Assembly (NCBI GenBank): GCA_963815645.1
Contig: CAWFHL010000001.1
Coordinates: 1,984,001-2,048,000 of the forward strand
Direction of reading: 5' to 3'
DNA length: 64,000 nt
DNA from: JBBRHQ01 sp963815645
GTDB lineage: Bacteria; Actinomycetota; Thermoleophilia; Solirubrobacterales; 70-9
Shown here: in pieces, positions 53,566-61,614 of the stretch
Layout: each line of letters begins with the position of its first letter
Position numbering within the stretch: the first letter of the stretch is position 1
The notes under the pieces: generated by a model
The model's input: the letters and a program-made list of their open reading frames with translations, nothing else
Told to the model about the DNA's origin: nothing
Databases searched by the model: none
Program-made: the position numbers and the translations under genes

Positions 53566-54519
53566 GTGAGCGAAACGATCGGGGTTGACCTGGGCGGGAC
53601 GAAGATGCTGCTCGGAGTGCTCGATGAGGAGCGCCGCGTCCACTGGGAGAGCAAGGAGCGATCCACCGGGCAGAGCGAGGACGAGCTGGTCGAGATGCTC
53701 GTGCGCGAGATCGACGAGGCTCGCCGGGCCCGTCCCGACGTGCTCGCGGCCGGCCTCGGCATCCCGGCGACGATCGATCACCGGCGCGGTGTCGCGATCG
53801 CCTCCGTCAACCTGCCGATCGCCGACGTGCCGATCAGGGACCTAGTCGCTGAGCGCACCGGGCTTCCGGTGTTCGTCGACAACGATGCAAACGTCGCCGC
53901 ACTGGCGGAGAACCTCTACGGCGCCTCGAAGGGCGCCCGGAACGCGGTCATGGTCACAATCGGGACGGGAATCGGTGGCGGTCTGATCATTGACGGGGAG
54001 CTCTACCGCGGCTCGACCGGGGCCGCGGCCGAGCTCGGCCACACGGTCGTCGAGCTGGAAGGCCCGCCCTGCCAGGGCAACTGCCCCGGCCGCGGCTGCA
54101 TCGAGATCCTGGCCTCGGGGACGGCCCTGGGCCACGAGGGGCGCGAGGCCGCCGAGCTCAGCCCCGACTCGGCTCTCGGGAGGATGGTGGCCGAAGGCGC
54201 CATGATCGACGGGAAGGCGGTGACCGAGGCCGCCCTGGAGGGTGACGAGACCGCGGTCGGGGTGGTGGCTTTGATCGGCCGGCGGCTGGGCGCCGCGCTG
54301 ACCAGCTTCGCCAATATCTTCAACCCCGAGGCGATCGTCGTCGGCGGAGGGGTGATCGCCGCCGGGGAGCTGATGCTCGGGCCGGCGCGCGAGGTGGTCC
54401 GCTCACGGGCGCTTTCGCCGATGAATGAGACACCGGTGCTCGCGGCTCAGCTCGGGCCGGACGCGGGGATGATCGGCGCCGCCGCGATGGCGCGGATCGA
54501 GCTCGGGCGAGCGGGCTAG
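53566..54519 (+). CDS. ROK-family sugar kinase (glucokinase-like)
   Basis: A 317-residue ROK protein, probably an ATP- or polyphosphate-dependent glucokinase. It opens with the phosphate-binding IGVDLGGTKMLLGVLDEERR, has the catalytic Asp in FVDNDANVAALAE (about residue 105), TIGTGIGGGLIIDGELYRG, and the zinc-binding Cys cluster in PPCQGNCPGRGCIEILASG (about 166-184). No helix-turn-helix precedes it, so it is an enzyme rather than a ROK repressor. The start is GTG at 53566. It is followed by rsmI after 3 bp. Confidence 0.9.
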   Translation: MSETIGVDLGGTKMLLGVLDEERRVHWESKERSTGQSEDELVEMLVREIDEARRARPDVLAAGLGIPATIDHRRGVAIASVNLPIADVPIRDLVAERTGLPVFVDNDANVAALAENLYGASKGARNAVMVTIGTGIGGGLIIDGELYRGSTGAAAELGHTVVELEGPPCQGNCPGRGCIEILASGTALGHEGREAAELSPDSALGRMVAEGAMIDGKAVTEAALEGDETAVGVVALIGRRLGAALTSFANIFNPEAIVVGGGVIAAGELMLGPAREVVRSRALSPMNETPVLAAQLGPDAGMIGAAAMARIELGRAG

Positions 54520-54522
54520 CGG

Positions 54523-55349
54523 ATGGCCGGGAGGCTGATCGTCTGCCCCACCCCGATCGGCAACCTCGGCGATATCACGCCGAGGGTGCGCGAGGCCCTG
54601 GTCTCGGCCGACTACATCGCCTGCGAGGACACCCGTCGCACCGGGAAGCTGCTGGAGCGGATCGGGATCCGCCCGGCGCCCCACCTGATCAGCAACCACG
54701 AGGGAAACGAGATGCCGCGGGCCCAGGAGCTGGCCCAGAGGATCGAGCGCGGGGCCCGGGTCGCCCTGGTCTCCGACGCGGGGATGCCGGCGATCTCGGA
54801 CCCCGGCTACCGCCTGCTGAGGACCTGCATCGACCGCAATCTCGAGGTCGAGGTGCTGCCGGGCCCGTCGGTCGTCCCGGTTGCTCTGGTCGCCTCCGGG
54901 CTGCCGACCGATCGCTGGCGCTTCGAGGGGTTCCTGCCGAAGCGCACCGGTGAAATGGAGCGGGTCCTGCGCTCGACCGAGACGGTGATCGCCTTCGAGT
55001 CCCCGCGCCGCCTGGGAGAGTCCCTGGCTGCACTGGCGGCGATCGCCCCGGACCGTCCCGCCGCAGTCTGCCGGGAGATCTCCAAGCTCCACGAGGAGGT
55101 GTCGCGCGGGACGCTGGCCGAGCTGGCCCGGCGGTTCCGGTCCGACGTAAAGGGGGAGATCGTGCTGGTGATCGGTCCCGCGCAGGCCGAGGAGCACGGC
55201 GACGACATCAGCTTCGCGGTCGATGCGCTCCGTCACCTGGTCTCCTCGGGGCTCGCCCCCGGGCGGCCGCGAGCGTCGTCGCCGCCCTCACCGGGACGCG
55301 CGCCAACGAGCTCTACCGGGCGCTGACCGGCAGGGAGGCGAGGCGGTAG
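54523..55349 (+). CDS. rsmI: 16S rRNA (cytidine1402-2'-O)-methyltransferase, frameshift at 3' end
   Basis: SAM-dependent methyltransferase modifying C1402 in the ribosomal decoding site. The SAM-binding region is clear: LIVCPTPIGNLGDITPRVRE, EDTRRTGKLLERIGI, ISNHEGNEMPRAQEL, VALVSDAGMPAISDPGYRLL and VLPGPSVVPVALVASGLPTD. Near 55258 the sequence has five C where six are needed; with the extra base the tail reads RAAASVVAALTGTRANELYR and ends at the TAG at 55349, which is the usual family C-terminus. As written the frame would instead stop at 55326. It is coupled to the ROK gene upstream and followed by metG. Confidence 0.9.
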
Positions 55350-55368
55350 GAGCCGGCTCGCCCCCCTC

Positions 55369-55374
55369 TACCCT
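55369..55374 (+). promoter_or_regulatory. TACCCT -10 element of metG
   Basis: TACCCT ends 8 bases before the GTG start of metG, giving that gene its own probable leaderless promoter although it lies within a same-strand gene run. Confidence 0.45.
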
Positions 55375-55382
55375 GATCAGCC

Positions 55383-56888
55383 GTGTCGTACTACGTCACA
55401 ACCCCGATCTACTACGTCAACGCCGAGCCCCACCTCGGCCACGCGTACACCTGCCTGGCGGCCGACGTTCTCGCTCGCCACATGCGCCAGCGCGGCGAGG
55501 ACGTCTTCTTCCTGACCGGGACCGACGAGCACGGGGAGCCGGTCGAGACCGCGGCCGAGCGGGAGGGGATCACCCCGCAGGAGCTCGCCGATCGCAACGC
55601 CGAGAAGTTCCGGGCGCTGATGCCGAAGATCGAGGTCACCAACGACTTCTTCATCCGCACCTCCGACCCCCGCCACGGTGCGAAGGTCGCCGAGGTCATG
55701 CAGCGGGTCTACGACGGCGGCTGGGTCAGCAAGGGGATCTACGAAGGCTGGTACTGCCCGCGCTGCGCGGACTTCAAGACGGAGCGGGAGCTGGGACCGG
55801 GAAACACCTGCCCGATCCACGAGATCCCGCTTGAGCGCGAGCGCGAGGAGAACTGGTTCTTCAGGCTCTCAGCCTTCCAGGAGCGGCTGGAGCGGCTCTA
55901 CGAGGAGAATCCCGACTTCGTCGTCCCGGACATCCGCCGCAACGAGGCGGTTTCGTTCATCAGGCAGGGGCTCGAGGACGTCTCGCTCTCCCGACCGAAG
56001 CTGAAGTGGGGGATGAAGCTCCCCTGGGACGACTCGCAGCGGATGTACGTCTGGTTCGACGCGCTGCTCAACTACTACACGGCGCTCACCTTCGCCCGCG
56101 AGGGCGAGGACCTGAGTGGTCGCTTCTGGCCCGCCGACCTGCATGTGATGGGCAAGGACATCCTCAAGTTCCACGCGGTGATCTGGCCGGCGCTCTGCAT
56201 GGCGGCGGAGATCGGCCCGCCGCGGCGCATGGTGATCCACGGCTTCCTGCTGATGGGCGAAAAGAAGATGTCGAAGTCGCTAGGCAACGTCCTCGACCCG
56301 TTCGAGGTGATCGACCGTTTCGGCGCCGATGCGCTGCGCTACTACCTCTTCCGCGAGGTCAGCTTCGGCCAGGACGGCTCGATCTCGACCGCCGGCTTCG
56401 AGGCCCGCTACGAGACCGAGCTCGCCAACGACTTCGGGAACCTCGCCAGCCGCATCCTGGCGATGCTCGACCGCTACCGCGAAGGGGTCGTCCCCGCCGC
56501 CGAGGTCGATCCCGAGCTCGCCGAGGTGCTGGGGCGCGCCGACAGCCGGTTGCGCGAGCTGCTCGATGAGGCCCAGGTGAGCGGCGCTCTGGAGGAGGCC
56601 TGGAGCGCGGTCAGGAGGTTGAACCGCTACGTTGAGGAAACGAGGCCCTGGGAGCTGGCCAAGCAGGACGGGGACGCGGAGGCGCTGGACCGGGCCCTCT
56701 ACAACCTGGCCGAGGGGCTTCGGGTGGTGACGCTGCTGCTGCTGCCCTACCTGCCGTCCGCGGGCGATCGCCTGCTCGCGGCGCTGGGCGAGGATGGCCG
56801 CGGGCTGGCCGAGTTCGGCTCCCGCGGGGGCGGGGCCCGGATCGAGCGGCTGCCGCCGCTTTTTCCGAGGATCGAGGCGCCAGTCTGA
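55383..56888 (+). CDS. metG: Methionyl-tRNA synthetase
   Basis: Class I aminoacyl-tRNA synthetase charging initiator and elongator tRNA-Met; 501 residues, the shorter form without a C-terminal tRNA-binding domain. Motifs are the HIGH equivalent PHLGHAYTC (residues 18-26), the one-knuckle-type region YCPRCADFKTE and TCPIHE, IHGFLLMGEKKMSKSLGN (KMSKS at about residue 299) and the anticodon helix bundle with YVEETRPWELAK. The start is GTG. Confidence 0.97.
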   Translation: MSYYVTTPIYYVNAEPHLGHAYTCLAADVLARHMRQRGEDVFFLTGTDEHGEPVETAAEREGITPQELADRNAEKFRALMPKIEVTNDFFIRTSDPRHGAKVAEVMQRVYDGGWVSKGIYEGWYCPRCADFKTERELGPGNTCPIHEIPLEREREENWFFRLSAFQERLERLYEENPDFVVPDIRRNEAVSFIRQGLEDVSLSRPKLKWGMKLPWDDSQRMYVWFDALLNYYTALTFAREGEDLSGRFWPADLHVMGKDILKFHAVIWPALCMAAEIGPPRRMVIHGFLLMGEKKMSKSLGNVLDPFEVIDRFGADALRYYLFREVSFGQDGSISTAGFEARYETELANDFGNLASRILAMLDRYREGVVPAAEVDPELAEVLGRADSRLRELLDEAQVSGALEEAWSAVRRLNRYVEETRPWELAKQDGDAEALDRALYNLAEGLRVVTLLLLPYLPSAGDRLLAALGEDGRGLAEFGSRGGGARIERLPPLFPRIEAPV

Positions 56889-56931
56889 GCTGTAGAGTCG
56901 GTTCGTCCGACACGCCGATGAGGAGGGTGAA

Positions 56932-57348
56932 TTGAGGCGCAAATGCGTTGGCATCACCGTCGCGGCCGTCGCCGTCGCGGCTGTCGTCGCGGTCCCGGCG
57001 CCGGCCAGCCCGGTGGCCGGAGCCAGCGCCCGACCAGCTGTGAGGATCGGTGGACCGCACAGGCTGCACGCCCGGAGAGTCCTCAAGTTCCCGGTCTTCG
57101 TCTCCGCGAACTCCTTCGTCAAGGTCACAGGAAAGCTGCGCCTTCCCGGGCCGAATCTGCCGGTGCGCGTCTCGGGGGTGATTCGCAAGCGGCACCCGAA
57201 GCAGGTCAAGCTCACCCTCAACGGCTCGGCGAGACGTGGCCTGAAGGCCGCCTATAGGGTCTCCAGCCTGAAGATCGTGGTCCGGGCGCGAAACCTGGAG
57301 ACCAACGTCAGGCACACCGCCCGCAAGACGTTCCGCTTCAGGCGCTGA
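56932..57348 (+). CDS. Small secreted basic protein, unknown
   Basis: A 138-residue exported protein starting at TTG with GGAGG about 7 bases upstream. The signal peptide (CVGITVAAVAVAAVVAVPAP, residues 5-24) probably ends at the ASPVAGASA region. The mature part is basic and beta-strand-like (KVTGKLRLPGPNLPVRVSGV, then QVKLTLNGSARRGLKAAYRV) and resembles the repeat-like cell-surface segments common in Thermoleophilia, but no family name is known. The last 30 residues end in KTFRFRR. The next gene, tatD, has its own promoter element. Confidence 0.62.
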   Translation: MRRKCVGITVAAVAVAAVVAVPAPASPVAGASARPAVRIGGPHRLHARRVLKFPVFVSANSFVKVTGKLRLPGPNLPVRVSGVIRKRHPKQVKLTLNGSARRGLKAAYRVSSLKIVVRARNLETNVRHTARKTFRFRR

Positions 57349-57389
57349 GCCTGCGGGGCGCCGGGCGGGAAGTGCTCGGATCCGGTTCC

Positions 57390-57395
57390 TAGACT
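57390..57395 (+). promoter_or_regulatory. TAGACT -10 element of tatD
   Basis: TAGACT ends 7 bases before the GTG start of tatD. The intervening TCCGCGG is not a convincing ribosome binding site, so this start is probably leaderless. Confidence 0.5.
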
Positions 57396-57402
57396 TCCGC
57401 GG

Positions 57403-58167
57403 GTGGTCGACACCCACGCCCATCTCTCGCTCTGCGACCCTCCGGCTACGGAGCTGGTCGCCGCTGCGCGGGAGGCGGGGGTGCGCCGGATCCTGACGAT
57501 CGGGATCGACGAGGCGAGCAACCGCGATGCTGTGGCGCTCGCCGGTGAGCACGACGGGGTGTTCGCGAGCGTCGGGCGCCATCCGAACTCGGCTGCCGGC
57601 TTCGACGCCGCCGCGGCCGCCGAGATCTCCCGGTTGGCCGGGGAGCCGTCGGTTCTCGCGGTCGGAGAGACCGGGCTCGATTACTTCCGGGACGGGGCCT
57701 CCCGGGCCGACCAGCGCTCCGCCTTCGCCGCCCAGATCGAGATCGCCGGCGACGCCGGGGTGCCGGTGGTCATCCACGTCCGCGATCCCGAGGGCTCGAC
57801 CGAGGCGGTCGACGAGGCCTTCGCGACTCTCGAGGAGCGGGCCCGGGGCCCGGTGATCCTCCACTGCTTCTCCGCGCCTCAGCGGGTCGGCGACGCCGCC
57901 GATCGCGGTTGGTTCTGCTCCTTCGCCGGCAACGTCACCTACCCGAAAGCCGGGGAGCTGCGGGCAGCCGCCACGGCGGTTCCGGAGGAGCTGCTTCTGG
58001 TGGAGACCGATTCTCCCTATCTGGCGCCCCAGCCCGTACGGGGAAAGCCGAACCAGCCGGCCAATGTCTTCGCCACCGCCGCGACGATCGCCGAGGTGCG
58101 CGGCGTCTCGGCGGAGCGGCTGGAGCGGATCGTCGAGGCCAACGCCGAGCGCCTGCTGGGGTGGTGA
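57403..58167 (+). CDS. tatD: TatD-family metal-dependent DNase
   Basis: A 254-residue metallo-hydrolase of TIM-barrel fold. Metal and catalytic residues are seen in VDTHAHLSL (residues 2-9), AVGETGLDYFRD (Glu/Asp, about 86-97), VVIHVRDPEG, ILHCFSAP and VETDSPYLAPQPVRGKPNQP. It may act in DNA turnover; TatD homologues have 3'-5' exonuclease activity. Its GTG start follows TAGACT at 7 bases, and its stop overlaps the rsmA start by 4 bases (GTGA). Confidence 0.94.
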   Translation: MVDTHAHLSLCDPPATELVAAAREAGVRRILTIGIDEASNRDAVALAGEHDGVFASVGRHPNSAAGFDAAAAAEISRLAGEPSVLAVGETGLDYFRDGASRADQRSAFAAQIEIAGDAGVPVVIHVRDPEGSTEAVDEAFATLEERARGPVILHCFSAPQRVGDAADRGWFCSFAGNVTYPKAGELRAAATAVPEELLLVETDSPYLAPQPVRGKPNQPANVFATAATIAEVRGVSAERLERIVEANAERLLGW

Positions 58168-58946
58168 GCCGAGACGTGGCCGCTCCGCCGCCCCCCCCGA
58201 GGCTGGGGCAGAACTTCCTCGCCGACACCAATCTGCTGGAGGCGATCGTGCGGGAGTCCGGGGTGGGGGCGGGAGACGTCGTGCTTGAGATCGGCGCCGG
58301 AGAGGGAGCGCTGACCGGCCGGCTCGCCGCGGTCGCAGGCAGGGTTCACGCGCTCGAGCTCGACCGGCGGCTGCAAGGTGCTCTGGCGCCGGCGGCCCGG
58401 GAGCCCAACGTCGAGATCCATTGGGGCGACGCCCTCAAGGTCGACCTCACCGCCCTCGATCCGGCTCCGAACGCGATCGTCTCGAACCTTCCCTACGCGG
58501 TGGCGACCCCGGTGATCGTGCGGACCCTCACCGAGCTGGCCACGGTCTCGGAGTGGACGGTGATGGTCCAGCGCGAGATCGCCGATCGTCTCCGGGCGGA
58601 CTCCGGCTCACGGACCTACGGCTCGGCTTCGGTTCTGGTCCAGCTAGCCGCTGAGGTCCGGCTCGCCCGCACCGTGGATCCTGCGGTTTTCAAGCCGCGG
58701 CCACGGGTTGCCTCCGCGTTGCTGCGCATCTCCCGAACCGGGCCGGGCGCCGATCAGAGGACAAGGCGCCTCGTCCGTGAGGCGTTCGCCCACCGCCGCA
58801 AGTCGCTGGCGAGGTCGCTGGAGCTGGCCGAGCCGGGGCGGATCGATGCGGTCCGCGGGGCGCTTGCCGAGATCGGCCTGCCGGAGGACGCCAGGGCGGA
58901 GTCGCTGACGCCGGAACAGTTCGAGGCCCTCGCCCAGGCGGTCTGA
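58164..58946 (+). CDS. rsmA: 16S rRNA dimethyladenosine transferase
   Basis: SAM-dependent enzyme dimethylating A1518 and A1519 of 16S rRNA, 260 residues. The signature LGQNFLADTNLLEAIVRESG is followed by the SAM motif VVLEIGAGEGALTGRLAAVA, and NAIVSNLPYAVATPVIVRTL carries the NLPY catalytic motif. The C-terminal helices (SLTPEQFEALAQAV) are normal. The GTG at 58164 is chosen for its 4-base overlap with the tatD stop; an in-frame GTG 12 bases later is an alternative. ispE follows after 4 bp, the classic rsmA-ispE order. Confidence 0.96.
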   Translation: MSRDVAAPPPPPRLGQNFLADTNLLEAIVRESGVGAGDVVLEIGAGEGALTGRLAAVAGRVHALELDRRLQGALAPAAREPNVEIHWGDALKVDLTALDPAPNAIVSNLPYAVATPVIVRTLTELATVSEWTVMVQREIADRLRADSGSRTYGSASVLVQLAAEVRLARTVDPAVFKPRPRVASALLRISRTGPGADQRTRRLVREAFAHRRKSLARSLELAEPGRIDAVRGALAEIGLPEDARAESLTPEQFEALAQAV

Positions 58947-58950
58947 GCGC

Positions 58951-59790
58951 GTGCCCAACTCCTTGCCGGCCCCGGCCAAGCTCAACCTCTGCCTCTTCCT
59001 GGGAGGGAGGCGGGAGGACGGCCTGCACCGGATCTGCTCCCTGTTCGAGCCCCTGACGCTCGCCGACTCGATCGAGATCGAAGCCGGCGGGGAGGCCGAC
59101 GAGGTGCTCTGCCCCGGCGTCGACGGCGAGAACCTCGCGGCGCGTGCCCTCTCCGCCCTCCGGGCGAGCGGCTGGCAGCATCCGCCACTGCGCCTGCGAA
59201 TCGAGAAGCGGATCCCGGTCGCGGCGGGCCTGGGCGGTGGCAGTGCCGATGCAGCCGCGGTGCTGAGGCTCGCCCGGGGAGAGTCGCTGGAGCTGCGGCA
59301 GCTCGCCGCCGACCTCGGGGCCGACGTGCCCTCGCAGCTGGTTGCGGCGATGGCCTTGGTCGAGGGCGCCGGTGAGCGGGTGCGGCGGCTCCCGGATCCG
59401 GCCCCCCACGGCGTCGTCCTGCTGCCGGGCGGCGGCGGGCTCTCGACCGCCGAGGTCTTCGCCGAGGCCGACCGCCAGGGCCTCGGCCGCGACGGGCCCG
59501 AGCTCGACGAGATCGCTTCCGAGCTGCTGGCGGCGGCAGGATCGGGGGCGTCGCCGCTCGCCTACGCCGAGCTGCTCCGCAACGACCTGGAGCCTGCCGC
59601 GTTCGCCCTCCGGCCGGAGGGCGGCGAGGCGCTCTCGGCCTTGCGCGAGGCCGGCGCCGGGCTGGCCGCGATGACCGGCTCCGGGCCGACCGCCTTTGGC
59701 CTCTTCGGCGACCTCGGCGCGGCGCGGGAGGCGGGCTTGAGGCTCGGTCGCGACGACGCGATCGTCTGCGAGGGGGGTGCGCTCCCGTGA
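58951..59790 (+). CDS. ispE: 4-diphosphocytidyl-2-C-methyl-D-erythritol kinase
   Basis: GHMP kinase of the MEP isoprenoid pathway, 279 residues. It begins PAPAKLNLCLFLGGRREDG (the substrate loop), has the ATP-binding PVAAGLGGGSADAAAVLRLA (about residues 90-109) and the final motif AAMTGSGPTAFGLF. It shows that this organism uses the non-mevalonate route. The start is GTG; its stop is overlapped by 4 bases by the DedA-PAP2 gene. Confidence 0.96.
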   Translation: MPNSLPAPAKLNLCLFLGGRREDGLHRICSLFEPLTLADSIEIEAGGEADEVLCPGVDGENLAARALSALRASGWQHPPLRLRIEKRIPVAAGLGGGSADAAAVLRLARGESLELRQLAADLGADVPSQLVAAMALVEGAGERVRRLPDPAPHGVVLLPGGGGLSTAEVFAEADRQGLGRDGPELDEIASELLAAAGSGASPLAYAELLRNDLEPAAFALRPEGGEALSALREAGAGLAAMTGSGPTAFGLFGDLGAAREAGLRLGRDDAIVCEGGALP

Positions 59791-61304
59791 AGCTCCCCGC
59801 TCGCCTGCGCAACAAGCACCTCGGCCTGGTCCTGGCGGTGCTGGCGGTGATCGCCATCTACTACGCGGTCAGCCGCCTGATCCCGCACGAGAACCTCCAG
59901 GGGCTGCTCAACGACGTCTCCAACGCGCTCGGGGCGTGGACCTACCTGCTGGTCGGCGTGCTCGCCTTCCTCGAGACCGGGGCATTCGTCGGTCTGGTCG
60001 TGCCCGGGGAGACGGTGATGCTGATCGGCGGCGCGGTCGCCGGGCAGGGCGCGGTCGACATCTACCTGCTGATCGCGATCGGCTGGTTCGCGGCTTGGCT
60101 CGGGGACACCACCAGCTTCTACGTCGGTCGCCGTCTCGGTCGGGGCTTCGTCCTCCGCCACGGGCCCAGGGTCGGGATCAGCGAGGAAAGGTTCGCCCGC
60201 GTCGAGGACTACTTCGATCGCCACGGCGGCAAGACGATCCTGATCGGGCGCTTCGTCAGCCTGGTCCGGGCACTGGCGCCCTTCGTCGCCGGCAGCTCGG
60301 GGATGCGCTACCGGGCCTTCGTCCCCTACAGCATCCTCGGCACTGGGATCTGGGCCTCCGCCCACATCCTGATCGGCTACATCTTCTCCCGCAGCATCGA
60401 CAGCGCCGCCAAGTACGCCGGGCGCGGCGCCTTCATCCTCGGCACCCTGATCGTGATCACGGTCGGCGCGGTCATCGCCTTCCGCTTCCTGCGCGTTCCC
60501 GGAAACCGCCGGCGGGCGGTTGAATGGATGGAGGAGCGTCGGGCAACGGCCTGGCTGCCGCCGCTCGGTCGCCGTTTCCGGCCCCAGGCGCGCTTCGTCT
60601 GGAACCGCCTCACGCCCGGGGGAACCTTCGGGCTCGAGTTCACCAGCACCCTCGCGGCCCTCTCGGTCGGCCTCTTCGTGCTGATCGCCTACACGGTGAT
60701 CGTCGGAGCCGATCCCGGGCCCACCCCCGGCGACGTCACCGCCCAGGACGTCGTCGACTCGATCCGGGCGCCATGGCTGACCAGCATCGCAAAGGTCGTG
60801 ACGGCCTTCGGCTCACCGGCCCTGGTTTGGACACTCGCCTTCGGCTGCGCCGTCGCCCTGGCGCTCGCCCGTCGCTGGTGGGAGCTCTGCATCCTCGTCG
60901 GCGGCATGATTCTGATCATCGCCGGCGTGCACCTGATCAAGGACGCCGTCGACCGGCCCCGCCCGGGGGGCGGGCTGGTGGCGGCCGAGGGGTCCTCCTT
61001 CCCCAGCGCCCACGCCGCCTACTCGACCTTCTACGTCTGGCTGGCGGTCACCGTTGTAATGCGCCTGCGCCCGGGAATGACGCGCCGCACGGGCGTCGTC
61101 TTCGCCGGAGCCGGGGCGGCCGCCGCGATCGGGCTCTCGCGCGTCTATCTCGGGGTCCACTACCTCAGCGACGTCAGCGCCGGCTGGGCCCTCGGGGCCT
61201 CGTCCTTTGCCCTCTGCGCTGCGATCGCCCTGATCGTCACCCAATTGCGCCAGAATCCGTCCGAGGTGAGAACGAAGGCCAAAGCAACACCCGAGGCCTC
61301 CTGA
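59787..61304 (+). CDS. DedA-family / PAP2 phosphatase fusion protein
   Basis: A 505-residue membrane protein joining two lipid-handling domains. Residues about 45-205 are a DedA (SNARE-associated Golgi-type) domain: FLETGAFVGLVVPGETVMLI, WLGDTTSFYVGRRLGRG, RFVSLVRALAPFVAGSSGM. Residues about 290-485 are a PAP2 phosphatase with all three motifs: KDAVDRPRPGGG, SSFPSAHAAYSTF and SRVYLGVHYLSDVSAGW. DedA proteins are linked to undecaprenyl-phosphate recycling, and PAP2 enzymes dephosphorylate lipid pyrophosphates, so a flippase-phosphatase for carrier lipid recycling is plausible. The GTGA overlap couples it to ispE, which feeds the same isoprenoid pathway. Confidence 0.88.
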   Translation: MKLPARLRNKHLGLVLAVLAVIAIYYAVSRLIPHENLQGLLNDVSNALGAWTYLLVGVLAFLETGAFVGLVVPGETVMLIGGAVAGQGAVDIYLLIAIGWFAAWLGDTTSFYVGRRLGRGFVLRHGPRVGISEERFARVEDYFDRHGGKTILIGRFVSLVRALAPFVAGSSGMRYRAFVPYSILGTGIWASAHILIGYIFSRSIDSAAKYAGRGAFILGTLIVITVGAVIAFRFLRVPGNRRRAVEWMEERRATAWLPPLGRRFRPQARFVWNRLTPGGTFGLEFTSTLAALSVGLFVLIAYTVIVGADPGPTPGDVTAQDVVDSIRAPWLTSIAKVVTAFGSPALVWTLAFGCAVALALARRWWELCILVGGMILIIAGVHLIKDAVDRPRPGGGLVAAEGSSFPSAHAAYSTFYVWLAVTVVMRLRPGMTRRTGVVFAGAGAAAAIGLSRVYLGVHYLSDVSAGWALGASSFALCAAIALIVTQLRQNPSEVRTKAKATPEAS

Positions 61305-61308
61305 CCAC

Positions 61309-61554
61309 GTGGCGCTCGCCAGGATCGGCAACGAGTATCTGATCTTCGGGGCCGCCGGGTTGATCAGCCTGGTCGCCTTCATCACCCTGATCCTCGCCCC
61401 GGCGCTGAGCTCCTACGGGAGGGCCTGGGAGAAGGTGGCAGCCGGCTTCCTCTCCCTTTTCGTCCTCCTGGTGCTGGTCTCGATCGGGATCGGCCTCGGG
61501 GTGTTGATCGTGGTCAACTACAACCAGATCACCGACCTCTTCAGCCAGGGCTGA
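61309..61554 (+). CDS. Small two-helix membrane protein
   Basis: An 81-residue protein starting GTG, 4 bp after the DedA-PAP2 gene. Two hydrophobic helices lie at about residues 10-30 (YLIFGAAGLISLVAFITLIL) and 42-66 (AAGFLSLFVLLVLVSIGIGL, continuing GVLIVV), joined by a short basic loop. Its position suggests a partner of the upstream carrier-lipid protein, but nothing in the sequence proves it. No known family was recognised. Confidence 0.6.
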   Translation: MALARIGNEYLIFGAAGLISLVAFITLILAPALSSYGRAWEKVAAGFLSLFVLLVLVSIGIGLGVLIVVNYNQITDLFSQG

Positions 61555-61614
61555 TCGCCTCGCGCCTCCCGCGGCCCGGCGCCGCAACGGGCAGGTCGGG
61601 ATAATCGGTCCCCC

